NCBI RefSeq assembly: GCF_034347405.1
Contig: NZ_CP133778.1
Coordinates: 4,154,001 to 4,218,000 of the forward strand
Origin: Pseudomonas sp. CCC3.1
GTDB lineage: Bacteria; Pseudomonadota; Gammaproteobacteria; Pseudomonadales; Pseudomonadaceae
Reading direction: 5' to 3'
DNA: 64,000 bases
In this document: positions 52,620 through 61,244 of the stretch, in pieces
Position numbering within the stretch: the stretch's first letter is position 1
How the letters are laid out: each line of letters begins with the position of its first letter
The notes under the pieces: model-generated
Seen by the model: the letters and a program-made list of their open reading frames with translations, nothing else
Told to the model about the DNA's origin: nothing
Databases searched by the model: none
Translations under genes and position numbers: made by a program

Positions 52620-54071
52620 ATGCATCAATTGACTCTGGCCGAGATCGCCCGCGGACTCGCCGATAAAAAGTTTTCTTCCGAAGAGCTGACCAAGACCTTG
52701 CTGGCGCGTATCGCGCAGCTCGATCCTCAGCTCAATAGCTTCATTACCCTCACCGAAGACCTTGCGCTAGCGCAGGCCAAGGCCGCTGACGCACGTCGCG
52801 CCAACGGTGAAACCGGCGCATTGCTGGGCGCGCCGATCGCGCACAAAGACCTGTTCTGCACCCAAGGCGTGCGCACCAGTTGTGGCTCGAAGATGCTCGA
52901 CAACTTCAAGGCACCGTACGACGCCACCGTGGTGGCCAAGCTGGCTGCTGCAGGCGCTGTCAGCCTGGGCAAGACCAACATGGACGAGTTCGCGATGGGC
53001 TCGGCCAACGAATCGAGCTACTACGGCGCGGTCAAAAACCCGTGGAACCTTGAGCACGTACCAGGCGGTTCGTCGGGCGGATCGGCCGCAGCCGTTGCCG
53101 CTCGTCTGTTACCGGCAGCCACCGGCACCGATACCGGCGGCTCGATTCGCCAACCGGCCGCGCTGACCAACCTGACCGGTCTGAAACCGACGTACGGTCG
53201 TGTTTCGCGCTGGGGCATGATCGCTTACGCCTCCAGCCTTGATCAGGGCGGTCCGTTGGCACGCACGGCTGAAGACTGCGCCATTTTGTTACAAGGCATG
53301 GCAGGCTTCGACCCTCAAGACTCCACCAGCATCGACGAACCGGTCCCGAACTTCAGCGCCGACCTCAATGGTTCGCTCAAGGGCCTGCGTATCGGCGTAC
53401 CGAGCGAGTTCTTCAGTGAAGGCCTCGACCCGCGGATTGCCGAGCTGGTGCACAACAGCATCAAAGAACTCGAAAAGCTCGGTGCCGTGATCAAGACCAT
53501 CAGCCTGCCGAACATGCAGCACGCGATTCCTGCGTACTACGTGATCGCGCCAGCCGAGGCGTCCTCCAACCTGTCGCGTTTTGACGGCGTGCGCTTCGGC
53601 CATCGCTGTGAAGACCCGAAAGACCTGACCGACCTGTACAAGCGCTCGCGCGCCGAAGGCTTTGGCCCGGAAGTACAACGCCGGATTCTGGTCGGTGCCT
53701 ACGCCCTCTCGGCGGGTTACTACGACGCTTACTACCTGCAAGCGCAAAAAATCCGTCGCCTGATCAAAAACGACTTCATGGCAGCCTTCAACGAAGTCGA
53801 CGTCATCCTCGGCCCAACCACGCCTAACCCGGCCTGGAAAATCGGCGCGAAAAACAGCGACCCGGTTTCTGCCTATCTGGAAGACGTGTACACCATTACC
53901 GCCAACCTCGCAGGCCTGCCGGGCCTGTCGATGCCAGCCGGTTTTGTCGATGGCCTGCCCGTCGGCGTGCAGTTGCTTGCGCCTTACTTCCAGGAAGGTC
54001 GCTTGCTCAATGTCGCGCATCAGTACCAACTGAACACTGACTGGCACACCCGCGCACCCGCTGGCTTCTGA
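52620..54071 (+). CDS. gatA: Glutamyl-tRNA(Gln) amidotransferase subunit A
   Basis: 483 residues, amidase-signature family: catalytic Lys in GAPIAHKDLF, the Ser-cis-Ser-Lys partners in GGSSGGSAAAVAA and DTGGSIRQPAA. Releases ammonia from glutamine for transamidation of misacylated tRNA. 16 bp after gatC, 10 bp before gatB. Confidence 0.98.
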   Translation: MHQLTLAEIARGLADKKFSSEELTKTLLARIAQLDPQLNSFITLTEDLALAQAKAADARRANGETGALLGAPIAHKDLFCTQGVRTSCGSKMLDNFKAPYDATVVAKLAAAGAVSLGKTNMDEFAMGSANESSYYGAVKNPWNLEHVPGGSSGGSAAAVAARLLPAATGTDTGGSIRQPAALTNLTGLKPTYGRVSRWGMIAYASSLDQGGPLARTAEDCAILLQGMAGFDPQDSTSIDEPVPNFSADLNGSLKGLRIGVPSEFFSEGLDPRIAELVHNSIKELEKLGAVIKTISLPNMQHAIPAYYVIAPAEASSNLSRFDGVRFGHRCEDPKDLTDLYKRSRAEGFGPEVQRRILVGAYALSAGYYDAYYLQAQKIRRLIKNDFMAAFNEVDVILGPTTPNPAWKIGAKNSDPVSAYLEDVYTITANLAGLPGLSMPAGFVDGLPVGVQLLAPYFQEGRLLNVAHQYQLNTDWHTRAPAGF

Positions 54072-54081
54072 GGAGAAACAT

Positions 54082-55527
54082 ATGCAATGGGAAGTTGTGA
54101 TCGGGCTGGAAATTCACTCCCAGCTCGCCACCCAATCGAAGATTTTCTCCGGCAGCGCCACCACGTTCGGCGCGGAGCCGAACACCCAGGCCAGCCTGGT
54201 TGATCTCGGCATGCCGGGCGTTCTGCCGGTCCTGAACCAGGAAGCCGTGCGCATGGCCGTCATGTTCGGCCTGTCGGTTGACGCCGAAATCGGCCAGCAC
54301 AACGTGTTTGCGCGCAAAAACTACTTCTACCCGGACCTGCCAAAGGGCTACCAGATCAGCCAGATGGAGTTGCCGATCGTCGGCAAAGGCCATTTGGACA
54401 TCACCCTGGAAGACGGCACCGTCAAGCGCGTCGGCATTACCCGTGCGCACCTGGAAGAAGATGCGGGCAAAAGCCTGCACGAAGACTTCAGCGGTTCCAC
54501 CGGCATCGACTTGAACCGTGCGGGCACGCCGCTGCTTGAAATCGTTTCCGAGCCTGACATGCGCAGCGCCAAAGAGGCGGTTGCCTACGTTAAGGCCATG
54601 CACGCGCTGGTGCGTTACCTGGGCATCTGCGACGGCAACATGGCTGAAGGCTCGCTGCGTTGCGACTGCAACGTGTCGGTACGCCCGGTCGGCCAGGCCG
54701 AGTTCGGTACCCGCTGCGAGATCAAGAACGTCAACTCGTTCCGCTTCATCGAGAAGGCGATCAACAGCGAAGTACAGCGCCAGATCGAGCTGATCGAAGA
54801 CGGCGGCAAGGTCATTCAGCAAACCCGCCTGTATGACCCGAACAAAGACGAAACCCGCGCCATGCGCAGCAAAGAGGAAGCCAACGACTACCGTTACTTC
54901 CCTGATCCGGACCTGCTGCCAGTGGTCATCGAAGACTCGTTCATCGAAGACGTGCGTGCCACCCTACCGGAACTGCCACCGCAAAAACGCGAGCGCTTCC
55001 AGTCGCAGTTCGGTTTGTCCGCCTACGACGCCAGCGTGCTGGCTTCGAGCCGCGAACAGGCAGACTACTTCGAGCACGTCGTGAGCATCAGCGGCGACGC
55101 CAAACTGGCGGCCAACTGGGTCATGGTTGAGTTGGGCAGCCTGCTCAACAAACAAGGCCTGGACATCGACCAGTCGCCGGTCAGCGCCCAATTGCTGGGC
55201 GGCATGCTGCTGCGCATCAAGGACAACACCATCTCCGGCAAAATCGCCAAGGTCGTGTTTGAAGCCATGGCCAATGGCGAAGGCACTGCCGATGAAGTCA
55301 TCGACAAGCAAGGCCTCAAGCAAGTGACCGACAGCGGCGCCATTGAAAAGGTGCTGGATGACGTGTTGGCAGCCAACGCCGAGCAAGTCGAACAATACCG
55401 CGCGGCTGATGAAGCCAAGCGCGGCAAAATGTTTGGCTTCTTCGTGGGTCAGGCGATGAAAGCCTCCAAAGGCAAAGCCAACCCGCAACAAGTCAACGAA
55501 CTGCTGAAAAGCAAACTCGAAGGCTAA
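54082..55527 (+). CDS. gatB: Aspartyl/glutamyl-tRNA amidotransferase subunit B
   Basis: 481 residues: 'WEVVIGLEIHSQLATQSKIFSG' (read in parts), 'GITRAHLEEDAGKSLH', 'DLNRAGTPLLEIVSEPD' and a C-terminal YqeY-like tRNA-binding domain. Activates the misacylated tRNA with ATP and transfers the ammonia. A palindromic repeat follows its stop. Confidence 0.98.
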   Translation: MQWEVVIGLEIHSQLATQSKIFSGSATTFGAEPNTQASLVDLGMPGVLPVLNQEAVRMAVMFGLSVDAEIGQHNVFARKNYFYPDLPKGYQISQMELPIVGKGHLDITLEDGTVKRVGITRAHLEEDAGKSLHEDFSGSTGIDLNRAGTPLLEIVSEPDMRSAKEAVAYVKAMHALVRYLGICDGNMAEGSLRCDCNVSVRPVGQAEFGTRCEIKNVNSFRFIEKAINSEVQRQIELIEDGGKVIQQTRLYDPNKDETRAMRSKEEANDYRYFPDPDLLPVVIEDSFIEDVRATLPELPPQKRERFQSQFGLSAYDASVLASSREQADYFEHVVSISGDAKLAANWVMVELGSLLNKQGLDIDQSPVSAQLLGGMLLRIKDNTISGKIAKVVFEAMANGEGTADEVIDKQGLKQVTDSGAIEKVLDDVLAANAEQVEQYRAADEAKRGKMFGFFVGQAMKASKGKANPQQVNELLKSKLEG

Positions 55528-55540
55528 ATCGCACACTCAC

Positions 55541-55607
55541 TGTAGGAGCGAGCTTGTCTCGCGATCTTTTAAAGATCAAAAGATCGCGAGACAAGCTCGC
55601 TCCTACA
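55541..55607. repeat. GTAGGAGC-family palindromic repeat, copy 6 (tandem junction)
   Basis: 67-bp copy with a T in one arm (GCTTGTCTCGCGATC) exactly matched by an A in the other (GATCGCGAGACAAGC). Between gatB and the RlpA-like gene, which read the same way. Confidence 0.95.
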
Positions 55608-55638
55608 GGCATGAGTGGGCACACAAAGGAATCCCCCC

Positions 55639-56010
55639 ATGAAGCAGCTACTCGGCGCCTGCGCCCTGCTCAGCTTGCTCGTCGGCTGCGCCAGCCATGA
55701 CATAGACCCTCGCGGCTATGACGAAACCGGCGTTGCCTCTTATTACGGCGCTCGGCATCACGGCAAACGTACGGCCAGCGGCGAACCTTTCGATCAAAAC
55801 GCTCTCACCGCCGCCCATCGCAACCTTCCATTCGGCACGCGCGTGCGGGTCATCAACCTCAGCAACGACAAATCGGTAGTGGTGCGTATCAATGATCGCG
55901 GCCCGCATACCCGTGGTCGCCTGATCGATCTTTCACGCCAGGCCGCCCAGCAGTTGGGTATGCTGAGCAACGGCACCGCCAAAGTCCGGATTCAGGGCTT
56001 GAGTGATTAA
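55639..56010 (+). CDS. Small RlpA-like lipoprotein (DPBB domain)
   Basis: 123 residues: a lipoprotein signal with lipobox LLVGC (Cys about 19) and then one double-psi beta-barrel: 'ETGVASYYGARHHGKRTASGE', 'FDQNALTAAHRNLPFGTRVRV' (each read in parts), 'VVRINDRGPHTRGRLIDLS'. The DPBB core of RlpA lytic transglycosylases is intact, but there is no SPOR domain. It is therefore a stand-alone, possibly septum-independent version. AAAGGA before ATG 55639. Confidence 0.9.
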   Translation: MKQLLGACALLSLLVGCASHDIDPRGYDETGVASYYGARHHGKRTASGEPFDQNALTAAHRNLPFGTRVRVINLSNDKSVVVRINDRGPHTRGRLIDLSRQAAQQLGMLSNGTAKVRIQGLSD

Positions 56011-56031
56011 CCGACTGAGTGAGTCACCATT

Positions 56032-57102
56032 TTGGGCTTGAGCGCTTTATCACCGTGGAACCTGCTGCAATTACTCTGCGGCCTCGTCATGCTGATTGCC
56101 GGCGCCGAATTACTGGTGCTTTGCGCCGTGCGCATGGCCGCCAATCTAAAGGTTCGTCCTTTGCTGGTCGGCTTGACCGTGGTCGCGCTCGGCAGCAGCG
56201 CACCGCAGATGACCGTCAGCCTGCAAGCCGCCTTCAATGACACGCCGGACATTGCCGTCGGCAGCGTGATCGGCAGCAACATCTTCAACATTCTGGTCAC
56301 GCTCGGGCTCTCGGCCCTGATTATTCCGTTGCGCGTGTCTCGCCAACTGGTGCGCCTGGACATCCCGTTGATGATCATCGCCAGCGCACTGGTGTACGGC
56401 CTGGCATTGACCACCCCATTCAACCGCCTCGCGGGCGCCATCTTGCTCGGCGGCCTGCTGATCTATCTGGGCCTGCTGCTGCGCCAGTCGCGTCACAGCG
56501 GCCATCACCATGTCAGTCACGACCTGCCACGCACTTCATGGCTACACAACGTACTGTTGATGCTCATCGCCTTGGTGTTGCTGGGCGTTGCCGGGCATCT
56601 GCTGCTGGGCGCCGCCGTCGAAGTGGCCACCGAACTGGGCCTGTCCGAGCGCATCATCGGCCTGACCATCATTGCTGTCAGCACTTCCTTGCCAGAACTG
56701 GCCACGTCGCTGATTGCGGCCTTTCGCGGCCAGCGCGAAATCGCTGTCGGCAACGTGATTGGCAGCAACGTCTTCAATTTGCTCGGTGTACTCGGCATTA
56801 CTGCCTTATTGGCTCCCGAACCGCTGTCGGTTTCGCCCAACGCCCTGGATTTCGACTTGCCCGTCATGCTGGGCGTTGCCGTGTTGTGCCTGCCCGTGTT
56901 CTACACCGGCTACCGCGTCACACGCGCCGAAGGCCTGCTGTTTCTCGGCCTGTACCTGGCGTATGCACTGCACGTGGTGTCGTTCACCACCGGCATGCCG
57001 CTGGCCAGCAAGCTCGAACACCTGATGCTGTTTTACATCTTGCCGGCGCTGCTGGTGTTTCTGCTGTTCAGCACCCTGCGCGCGTGGCGTCGACAACACT
57101 GA
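56032..57102 (+). CDS. Calcium/sodium (cation) exchanger, CaCA family
   Basis: 356 residues with two inverted Na_Ca_ex repeats of about five helices each. The alpha-repeat motifs are GSSAPQMTVSLQAAF (about 62-76) and STSLPELATSLIAAF (about 219-233), each followed by GSNIFN/GSNVFN. Likely exports Ca2+ against Na+ or H+. The start is a TTG (56032) with a weak ribosome site; an ATT codon precedes it in frame, so initiation may be inefficient. 21 bp after the RlpA-like gene. Confidence 0.9.
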   Translation: MGLSALSPWNLLQLLCGLVMLIAGAELLVLCAVRMAANLKVRPLLVGLTVVALGSSAPQMTVSLQAAFNDTPDIAVGSVIGSNIFNILVTLGLSALIIPLRVSRQLVRLDIPLMIIASALVYGLALTTPFNRLAGAILLGGLLIYLGLLLRQSRHSGHHHVSHDLPRTSWLHNVLLMLIALVLLGVAGHLLLGAAVEVATELGLSERIIGLTIIAVSTSLPELATSLIAAFRGQREIAVGNVIGSNVFNLLGVLGITALLAPEPLSVSPNALDFDLPVMLGVAVLCLPVFYTGYRVTRAEGLLFLGLYLAYALHVVSFTTGMPLASKLEHLMLFYILPALLVFLLFSTLRAWRRQH

Positions 57103-57113
57103 GGAGTTTTGCG

Positions 57114-57485
57114 ATGGACACTAAGAAAACCGGCATTGAAATGCGCCGTCAGGTCATGGGCGACGCATTTGTCGACCGCGCACTGGGCAACGCCACCGCG
57201 TTCACTCAACCGCTGCAAGACTTCGTCAACGAGCACGCCTGGGGCGGTGTGTGGAACCGTGAAGGGTTATCGCTGAAAACCCGCAGCCTGATCACCCTCG
57301 CCACCCTCACCGCGCTCAAGTGCCCGCAAGAGTTAAAAGGCCATGTACGCGGCGCCCTGAACAACGGCTGCACAGTCGAGGAAATACGCGAAGCGCTGCT
57401 GCATTGCGCGGTCTATGCCGGAGTACCGGCCGCGATTGATGCCTTTCGGGCAGCGCAGGAAGTGATCGACACTTACCCGGCCTAA
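57114..57485 (+). CDS. Carboxymuconolactone decarboxylase (CMD)-family protein
   Basis: 123 residues: 'GIEMRRQVMGDAFVDRAL' opening and 'SLITLATLTALKCPQELKGHVRGALNNGCTVEEIREALLHCAVYAGVP' region (read in parts), the AhpD/PcaC-like helix pair with a single Cys (KCPQ) and the His of GHVRG. It resembles gamma-carboxymuconolactone decarboxylase (PcaC), but no pca genes are nearby, so the reaction is unknown. GAGGAG at 57101-57106 is a strong ribosome site. 11 bp after the exchanger. Confidence 0.88.
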   Translation: MDTKKTGIEMRRQVMGDAFVDRALGNATAFTQPLQDFVNEHAWGGVWNREGLSLKTRSLITLATLTALKCPQELKGHVRGALNNGCTVEEIREALLHCAVYAGVPAAIDAFRAAQEVIDTYPA

Positions 57486-58423
57486 ATCCAGCCGCCCCAC
57501 TGCAACACAAAGATCCCGATATTGGTCGTGATCGCCGCCATCAAGGTAGTGATCACGATAATCGAGGCGGCCAGCTCATGATTGCCATTGGCAGCCCGTG
57601 CCATGACATAGCTTGCGGCGGCGGTCGGGCTGGCGAAATAGAGAAACAAAGTGCCCAGTTCCGGCCCGCGAAAGCCGCAAAGCCAGGCGCCCAGTGTGGC
57701 CAGAAACGGCAGGCTGATCATTTTGACCAGGCTCGCGCTCAGCGCCAGTTTGCCGCTTTTGCGCAAGCTGACCAGCGACAGCGTGCCACCAATGCAAATC
57801 AGCGCCAGCGGTAGGGTCATTGACGCCAGGTACTCGCCCGACGCCTGCAACCAACCGGGCAGACCAATTTTGAACACTGCAAACGGGACCGCCGCCAGCA
57901 CGCTGATGATCAGCGGGTTTTTGACCACGCTTTTGCAGATGCTCCACGGGTCGGATTTGATCACCGGGCTGTACACCGCCAGCACGATGGTCGACAGCGT
58001 GTTGAACAGCAAAATCACCAGCCCCGCGAGTACCGCGCCCAGCGAAATGCCGTAGTCGCCGTACATGCTGGCCGCCAATGCCAAGCCCACGACCCCGTTA
58101 TTGCCGCGAAAAGCGCCTTGGGTGTAAATGCCGCGGTCTTCGCGCGGGCAGCGCCAGATCGCCCAGCCCCACGCCAGCGCAAAGCTGACCAGCGTCGCTG
58201 CCGTGAAATAACCCAGCACCTTGGGCTGCATGGCGGCCCTGAGATCGGCGTGCACAATGCCCAGAAACAACAACGCCGGCATGGTGACGTTGAACACCAG
58301 TGCCGACGCTGTGTGGATAAAGTTATCGTTGATCCACCCCACGCGCTTGAGCACGATGCCCATGAACAACATGGCAAACACGGGGGCAGTAATCGAGAGT
58401 GTCTGAAAGAAGATAGCCAGCAT
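57482..58423 (-). CDS. AEC-family (auxin efflux carrier-type) transporter
   Basis: 313 residues with about ten hydrophobic segments in two halves, PF03547 style: 'LAIFFQTLSITAPVFAMLF' (N-terminal helix), 'GAFRGNNGVVGLALA' (conserved mid loop) and 'LICIGGTLSLVSL'. Members export or import small organic acids; the substrate is unknown. The last 4 bases overlap the CMD gene end on the other strand. Confidence 0.9.
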   Translation of the reverse strand: MLAIFFQTLSITAPVFAMLFMGIVLKRVGWINDNFIHTASALVFNVTMPALLFLGIVHADLRAAMQPKVLGYFTAATLVSFALAWGWAIWRCPREDRGIYTQGAFRGNNGVVGLALAASMYGDYGISLGAVLAGLVILLFNTLSTIVLAVYSPVIKSDPWSICKSVVKNPLIISVLAAVPFAVFKIGLPGWLQASGEYLASMTLPLALICIGGTLSLVSLRKSGKLALSASLVKMISLPFLATLGAWLCGFRGPELGTLFLYFASPTAAASYVMARAANGNHELAASIIVITTLMAAITTNIGIFVLQWGGWI

Positions 58424-58512
58424 GTCAGCACGCTCGTGTGAGGTCGTTAAGTGGCTAATCCATGTGCCTTAAGGTGTGAAGCTTCCCCGCAAGAAAGCCT
58501 CAGCTGCCTTGC

Positions 58513-59070
58513 TTACATCCCTTTAACGGCATAAATGCCAGCAGCATTACGCCAGTAACCTTTGTAATCCATACCGTAGCCGAAAATATAGCGGTCAATG
58601 CACGGCAGGCCAGCGTAATCGGCTTTCAAGTCCGGGCTTGCCTTGCGGTCGTGGTCTTTGTCGATCAGCACCGCCGTGTGCACCTGACGGGCGCCCGCGT
58701 GCTGGCAGAAATCAACGATCGCGCTCAGGGTGTGACCTTCATCAAGGATGTCATCGATGATCAGCACGTGACGGTCCATAAAGGACACTTCTGGCTTGGC
58801 TTTCCAGAACAGGTCGCCGCCGCTGGTTTGATTGCGGTAGCGGGTCGCGTGCAGGTAAGACGACTCAAGCGGGAATTTGAGGTGAGTGAGCAGCTTGCCG
58901 GCAAAAATCAGGCCGCCGTTCATCACACAAAATACCACTGGATTGGTCTCGGCCATTTCGGCCGTTATCTGCGCGCCAATGCGGGCAATGGCTGCCTCGA
59001 CTTCGGCTTCGGTGTACAGGCAGTCAGCCTCTCGCATGACTTGACGGATATGCTCGAGATCAGCAGACAT
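58513..59070 (-). CDS. hpt: Hypoxanthine-guanine phosphoribosyltransferase
   Basis: 185 residues, type I PRTase: PRPP loop VLIIDDILDEGHTL (about 99-112), 'VVFCVMNGGLIFAGKLL' and 'VDQHRR'-free C-terminus 'GYGMDYKGYWRN'. Salvages hypoxanthine and guanine. GGAGA before ATG 59070 is decisive over the upstream in-frame ATG at 59109. Divergent from upp. Confidence 0.96.
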   Translation of the reverse strand: MSADLEHIRQVMREADCLYTEAEVEAAIARIGAQITAEMAETNPVVFCVMNGGLIFAGKLLTHLKFPLESSYLHATRYRNQTSGGDLFWKAKPEVSFMDRHVLIIDDILDEGHTLSAIVDFCQHAGARQVHTAVLIDKDHDRKASPDLKADYAGLPCIDRYIFGYGMDYKGYWRNAAGIYAVKGM

Positions 59071-59186
59071 GACGCTCTCCAGGGGGGGTTGCACAAGAAA
59101 AGCGGGCAAAGGTACGCATCCGCATGGCTCAGATCAAGCATTTATGGACTAACGTGCACTAATGTCTGTAGGACATCACCCCGGAT

Positions 59187-59198
59187 TAGATTAATCTA
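59187..59198. promoter_or_regulatory. 12-bp palindrome in the hpt/upp promoter region
   Basis: Perfect palindrome TAGATTAATCTA, containing TAATCT in both directions (weak -10s). It lies 37 bp before upp and about 117 bp before hpt. Either a shared operator or a symmetric -10; no known consensus matched. Confidence 0.4.
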
Positions 59199-59234
59199 GG
59201 CCGCTTTTTTTGCCTGCCCCCCGGAGCTTTTTAC

Positions 59235-59873
59235 ATGCCTATTCGCGAGATCCGTCATCCACTGATCCGTCACAAACTCGGCCTTATGCGTCGCGCAGAC
59301 ATTAGCACGAAGAACTTCCGAGAGCTTGCTCAGGAAGTTGGCGCACTGCTGACCTATGAAGCCACCAAAGACCTGCAACTCGAAACTTACGACATTCAGG
59401 GCTGGTGCGGCACTGTTCAGGTTGAAAAGATCGCCGGTAAAAAAATCACTGTCGTGCCGATCCTGCGCGCCGGTATTGGCATGCTTGAGGGCGTGCTCAG
59501 CCTGATCCCCGGCGCCAAAGTCAGCGCCGTCGGTATTGCCCGCAACGAAGAAACCTTGCAGGCCCATACCTACCTTGAAAAGTTGGTTCCAGAAATCAAC
59601 GAACGTCTGGCGATGATTATCGACCCGATGCTGGCCACCGGTTCCTCGATGGTTGCGACCATTGACCTGCTGAAAAAAGCCGGCTGCAAAGACATCCGCG
59701 CCATGGTGCTGGTTGCCGCTCCTGAAGGTATCGCTGCGGTTGAAGCGGCTCACCCTGACGTGACCATCTACACCGCCTCTATTGATGAACGCCTGAACGA
59801 ACACGGCTACATCATTCCGGGCCTGGGCGACGCTGGCGACAAGATCTTCGGCACCAAGCAAAAGGACGTATAA
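59235..59873 (+). CDS. upp: Uracil phosphoribosyltransferase
   Basis: 212 residues: 'MPIREIRHPLIRHKLGLMR' opening, 'VPILRAGIGMLEGVL', the PRPP motif IDPMLATGSSM and the C-terminal 'YIIPGLGDAGDKIFGT'. Converts uracil plus PRPP to UMP. 1 bp before uraA, so an operon with its importer. Confidence 0.98.
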   Translation: MPIREIRHPLIRHKLGLMRRADISTKNFRELAQEVGALLTYEATKDLQLETYDIQGWCGTVQVEKIAGKKITVVPILRAGIGMLEGVLSLIPGAKVSAVGIARNEETLQAHTYLEKLVPEINERLAMIIDPMLATGSSMVATIDLLKKAGCKDIRAMVLVAAPEGIAAVEAAHPDVTIYTASIDERLNEHGYIIPGLGDAGDKIFGTKQKDV

Positions 59874-59874
59874 C

Positions 59875-61149
59875 ATGCAGGACGAGTTCAACGACCCGCT
59901 CTGGCGCCAGATCGTCTCTGGCGCGCAGATGCTCTTCGTGGCCTTCGGCGCGTTGGTGTTGATGCCTTTGATTACTGGCCTCGACCCTAACGTTGCACTG
60001 TTCACGGCGGGTCTCGGGACTCTGCTGTTCCAGATCGTGACCCGGCGCCAGGTGCCGGTCTTTCTGGCTTCGAGTTTCGCTTTCATTACCCCGATCATTC
60101 TCGCCAAAGGGCAATTCGGCCTGGCCGCGACCATGGGCGGCGTGATGGCGGCCGGTTTCGTGTACACCTTTCTGGGTTTCGCGGTAAAGCTTAAAGGCAC
60201 CGGTTTTATTGATCGGCTGTTGCCACCTGTGGTGATTGGGCCGGTGATTATTTCCATCGGTCTGGCGATGGCCCCCATTGCCGCGCACATGGCCATGGGC
60301 CGCGCTGAAGATGGCACCGAGCTGATCCACTACCAAACCGCCATGATGATCTCGATGCCAGCCTTGCTGACCACCTTGATCGTGGCCGTGTTCGGCAAAG
60401 GCATCTTCCGCCTGGTGCCGATCATTGCTGGCGTACTGGTCGGTTTTTCGATGGCGTTTTATTTCGGCGTAGTCGACACGGCCAAAATCGCCGCAGCGCC
60501 GTGGTTTGCACTGCCGCACTTCACCGCCCCCGAGTTCAACTGGCAGGCGATTCTGTTTATCGTCCCCGTGGCCCTGGCCCCGGCCATTGAACACATTGGC
60601 GGCGTGATTGCCGTGGGCAGCGTGACCGGTCGCGACTACCTGAAAAAGCCTGGCTTGCACCGCACCCTGTTCGGTGACGGCATTGCGACCACGGCGGCTG
60701 GCTTACTGGGCGGCCCGCCCAACACCACCTACGCCGAAGTGACGGGCGCCGTCATGCTGACCAAGAACTACAACCCGAAAATCATGACCTGGGCAGCGAT
60801 CTTCGCCATCAGCCTGGCATTTATCGGCAAGTTCGGCGCACTGCTGCAAAGCATTCCAGTGCCGGTGATGGGCGGGATCTTGTGCCTGTTGTTCGGTTCG
60901 ATTGCAGCGGTCGGGATGAACACCCTGATCCGCCATCAGGTCGACCTGAGTGAAGCGCGCAACCTGGTGATTGTCTCGGTAACGCTGGTCTTCGGGATTG
61001 GCGGCGTGCTGATCGGCACAGGGATGGGGCCAGAAGACTTCGGTCTCAAAGGCATCGCGTTGTGCGCCATCGTGGCGATCGCACTCAACCTGATACTGCC
61101 GGGCAATGACAGCTGGAAAAAGAAGAAAGGTGATGAGCCGATTCTTTAA
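59875..61149 (+). CDS. uraA: Uracil permease (NCS2 family)
   Basis: 424 residues with about 12-14 hydrophobic segments. NCS2 landmarks: 'LVLMPLITGLDP' opening, 'VPVALAPAIEHIGGV' (TM8 Glu region, substrate site) and 'GLLGGPPNTTYAE' (TM10 half helix). Uracil:H+ symporter at the inner membrane. Directly follows upp. Confidence 0.96.
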   Translation: MQDEFNDPLWRQIVSGAQMLFVAFGALVLMPLITGLDPNVALFTAGLGTLLFQIVTRRQVPVFLASSFAFITPIILAKGQFGLAATMGGVMAAGFVYTFLGFAVKLKGTGFIDRLLPPVVIGPVIISIGLAMAPIAAHMAMGRAEDGTELIHYQTAMMISMPALLTTLIVAVFGKGIFRLVPIIAGVLVGFSMAFYFGVVDTAKIAAAPWFALPHFTAPEFNWQAILFIVPVALAPAIEHIGGVIAVGSVTGRDYLKKPGLHRTLFGDGIATTAAGLLGGPPNTTYAEVTGAVMLTKNYNPKIMTWAAIFAISLAFIGKFGALLQSIPVPVMGGILCLLFGSIAAVGMNTLIRHQVDLSEARNLVIVSVTLVFGIGGVLIGTGMGPEDFGLKGIALCAIVAIALNLILPGNDSWKKKKGDEPIL

Positions 61150-61163
61150 ATCGGCTTGACCTC

Positions 61164-61231
61164 TGTAGGAGCGAGCTTGCCTCGCGATCTTTTGATCGTT
61201 TAAAAGATCGTGAGATAAGCTCGCTCCTACA
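61164..61231. repeat. GTAGGAGC-family palindromic repeat, copy 7 (convergent junction)
   Basis: 68-bp copy whose right arm has drifted (GATCGTGAGATAAGC against the expected GATCGCGAGGCAAGC), giving two G-T wobbles and one mismatch. Between the convergent uraA and hemH genes. Confidence 0.92.
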
Positions 61232-61244
61232 GTCTTTGCAGCTT

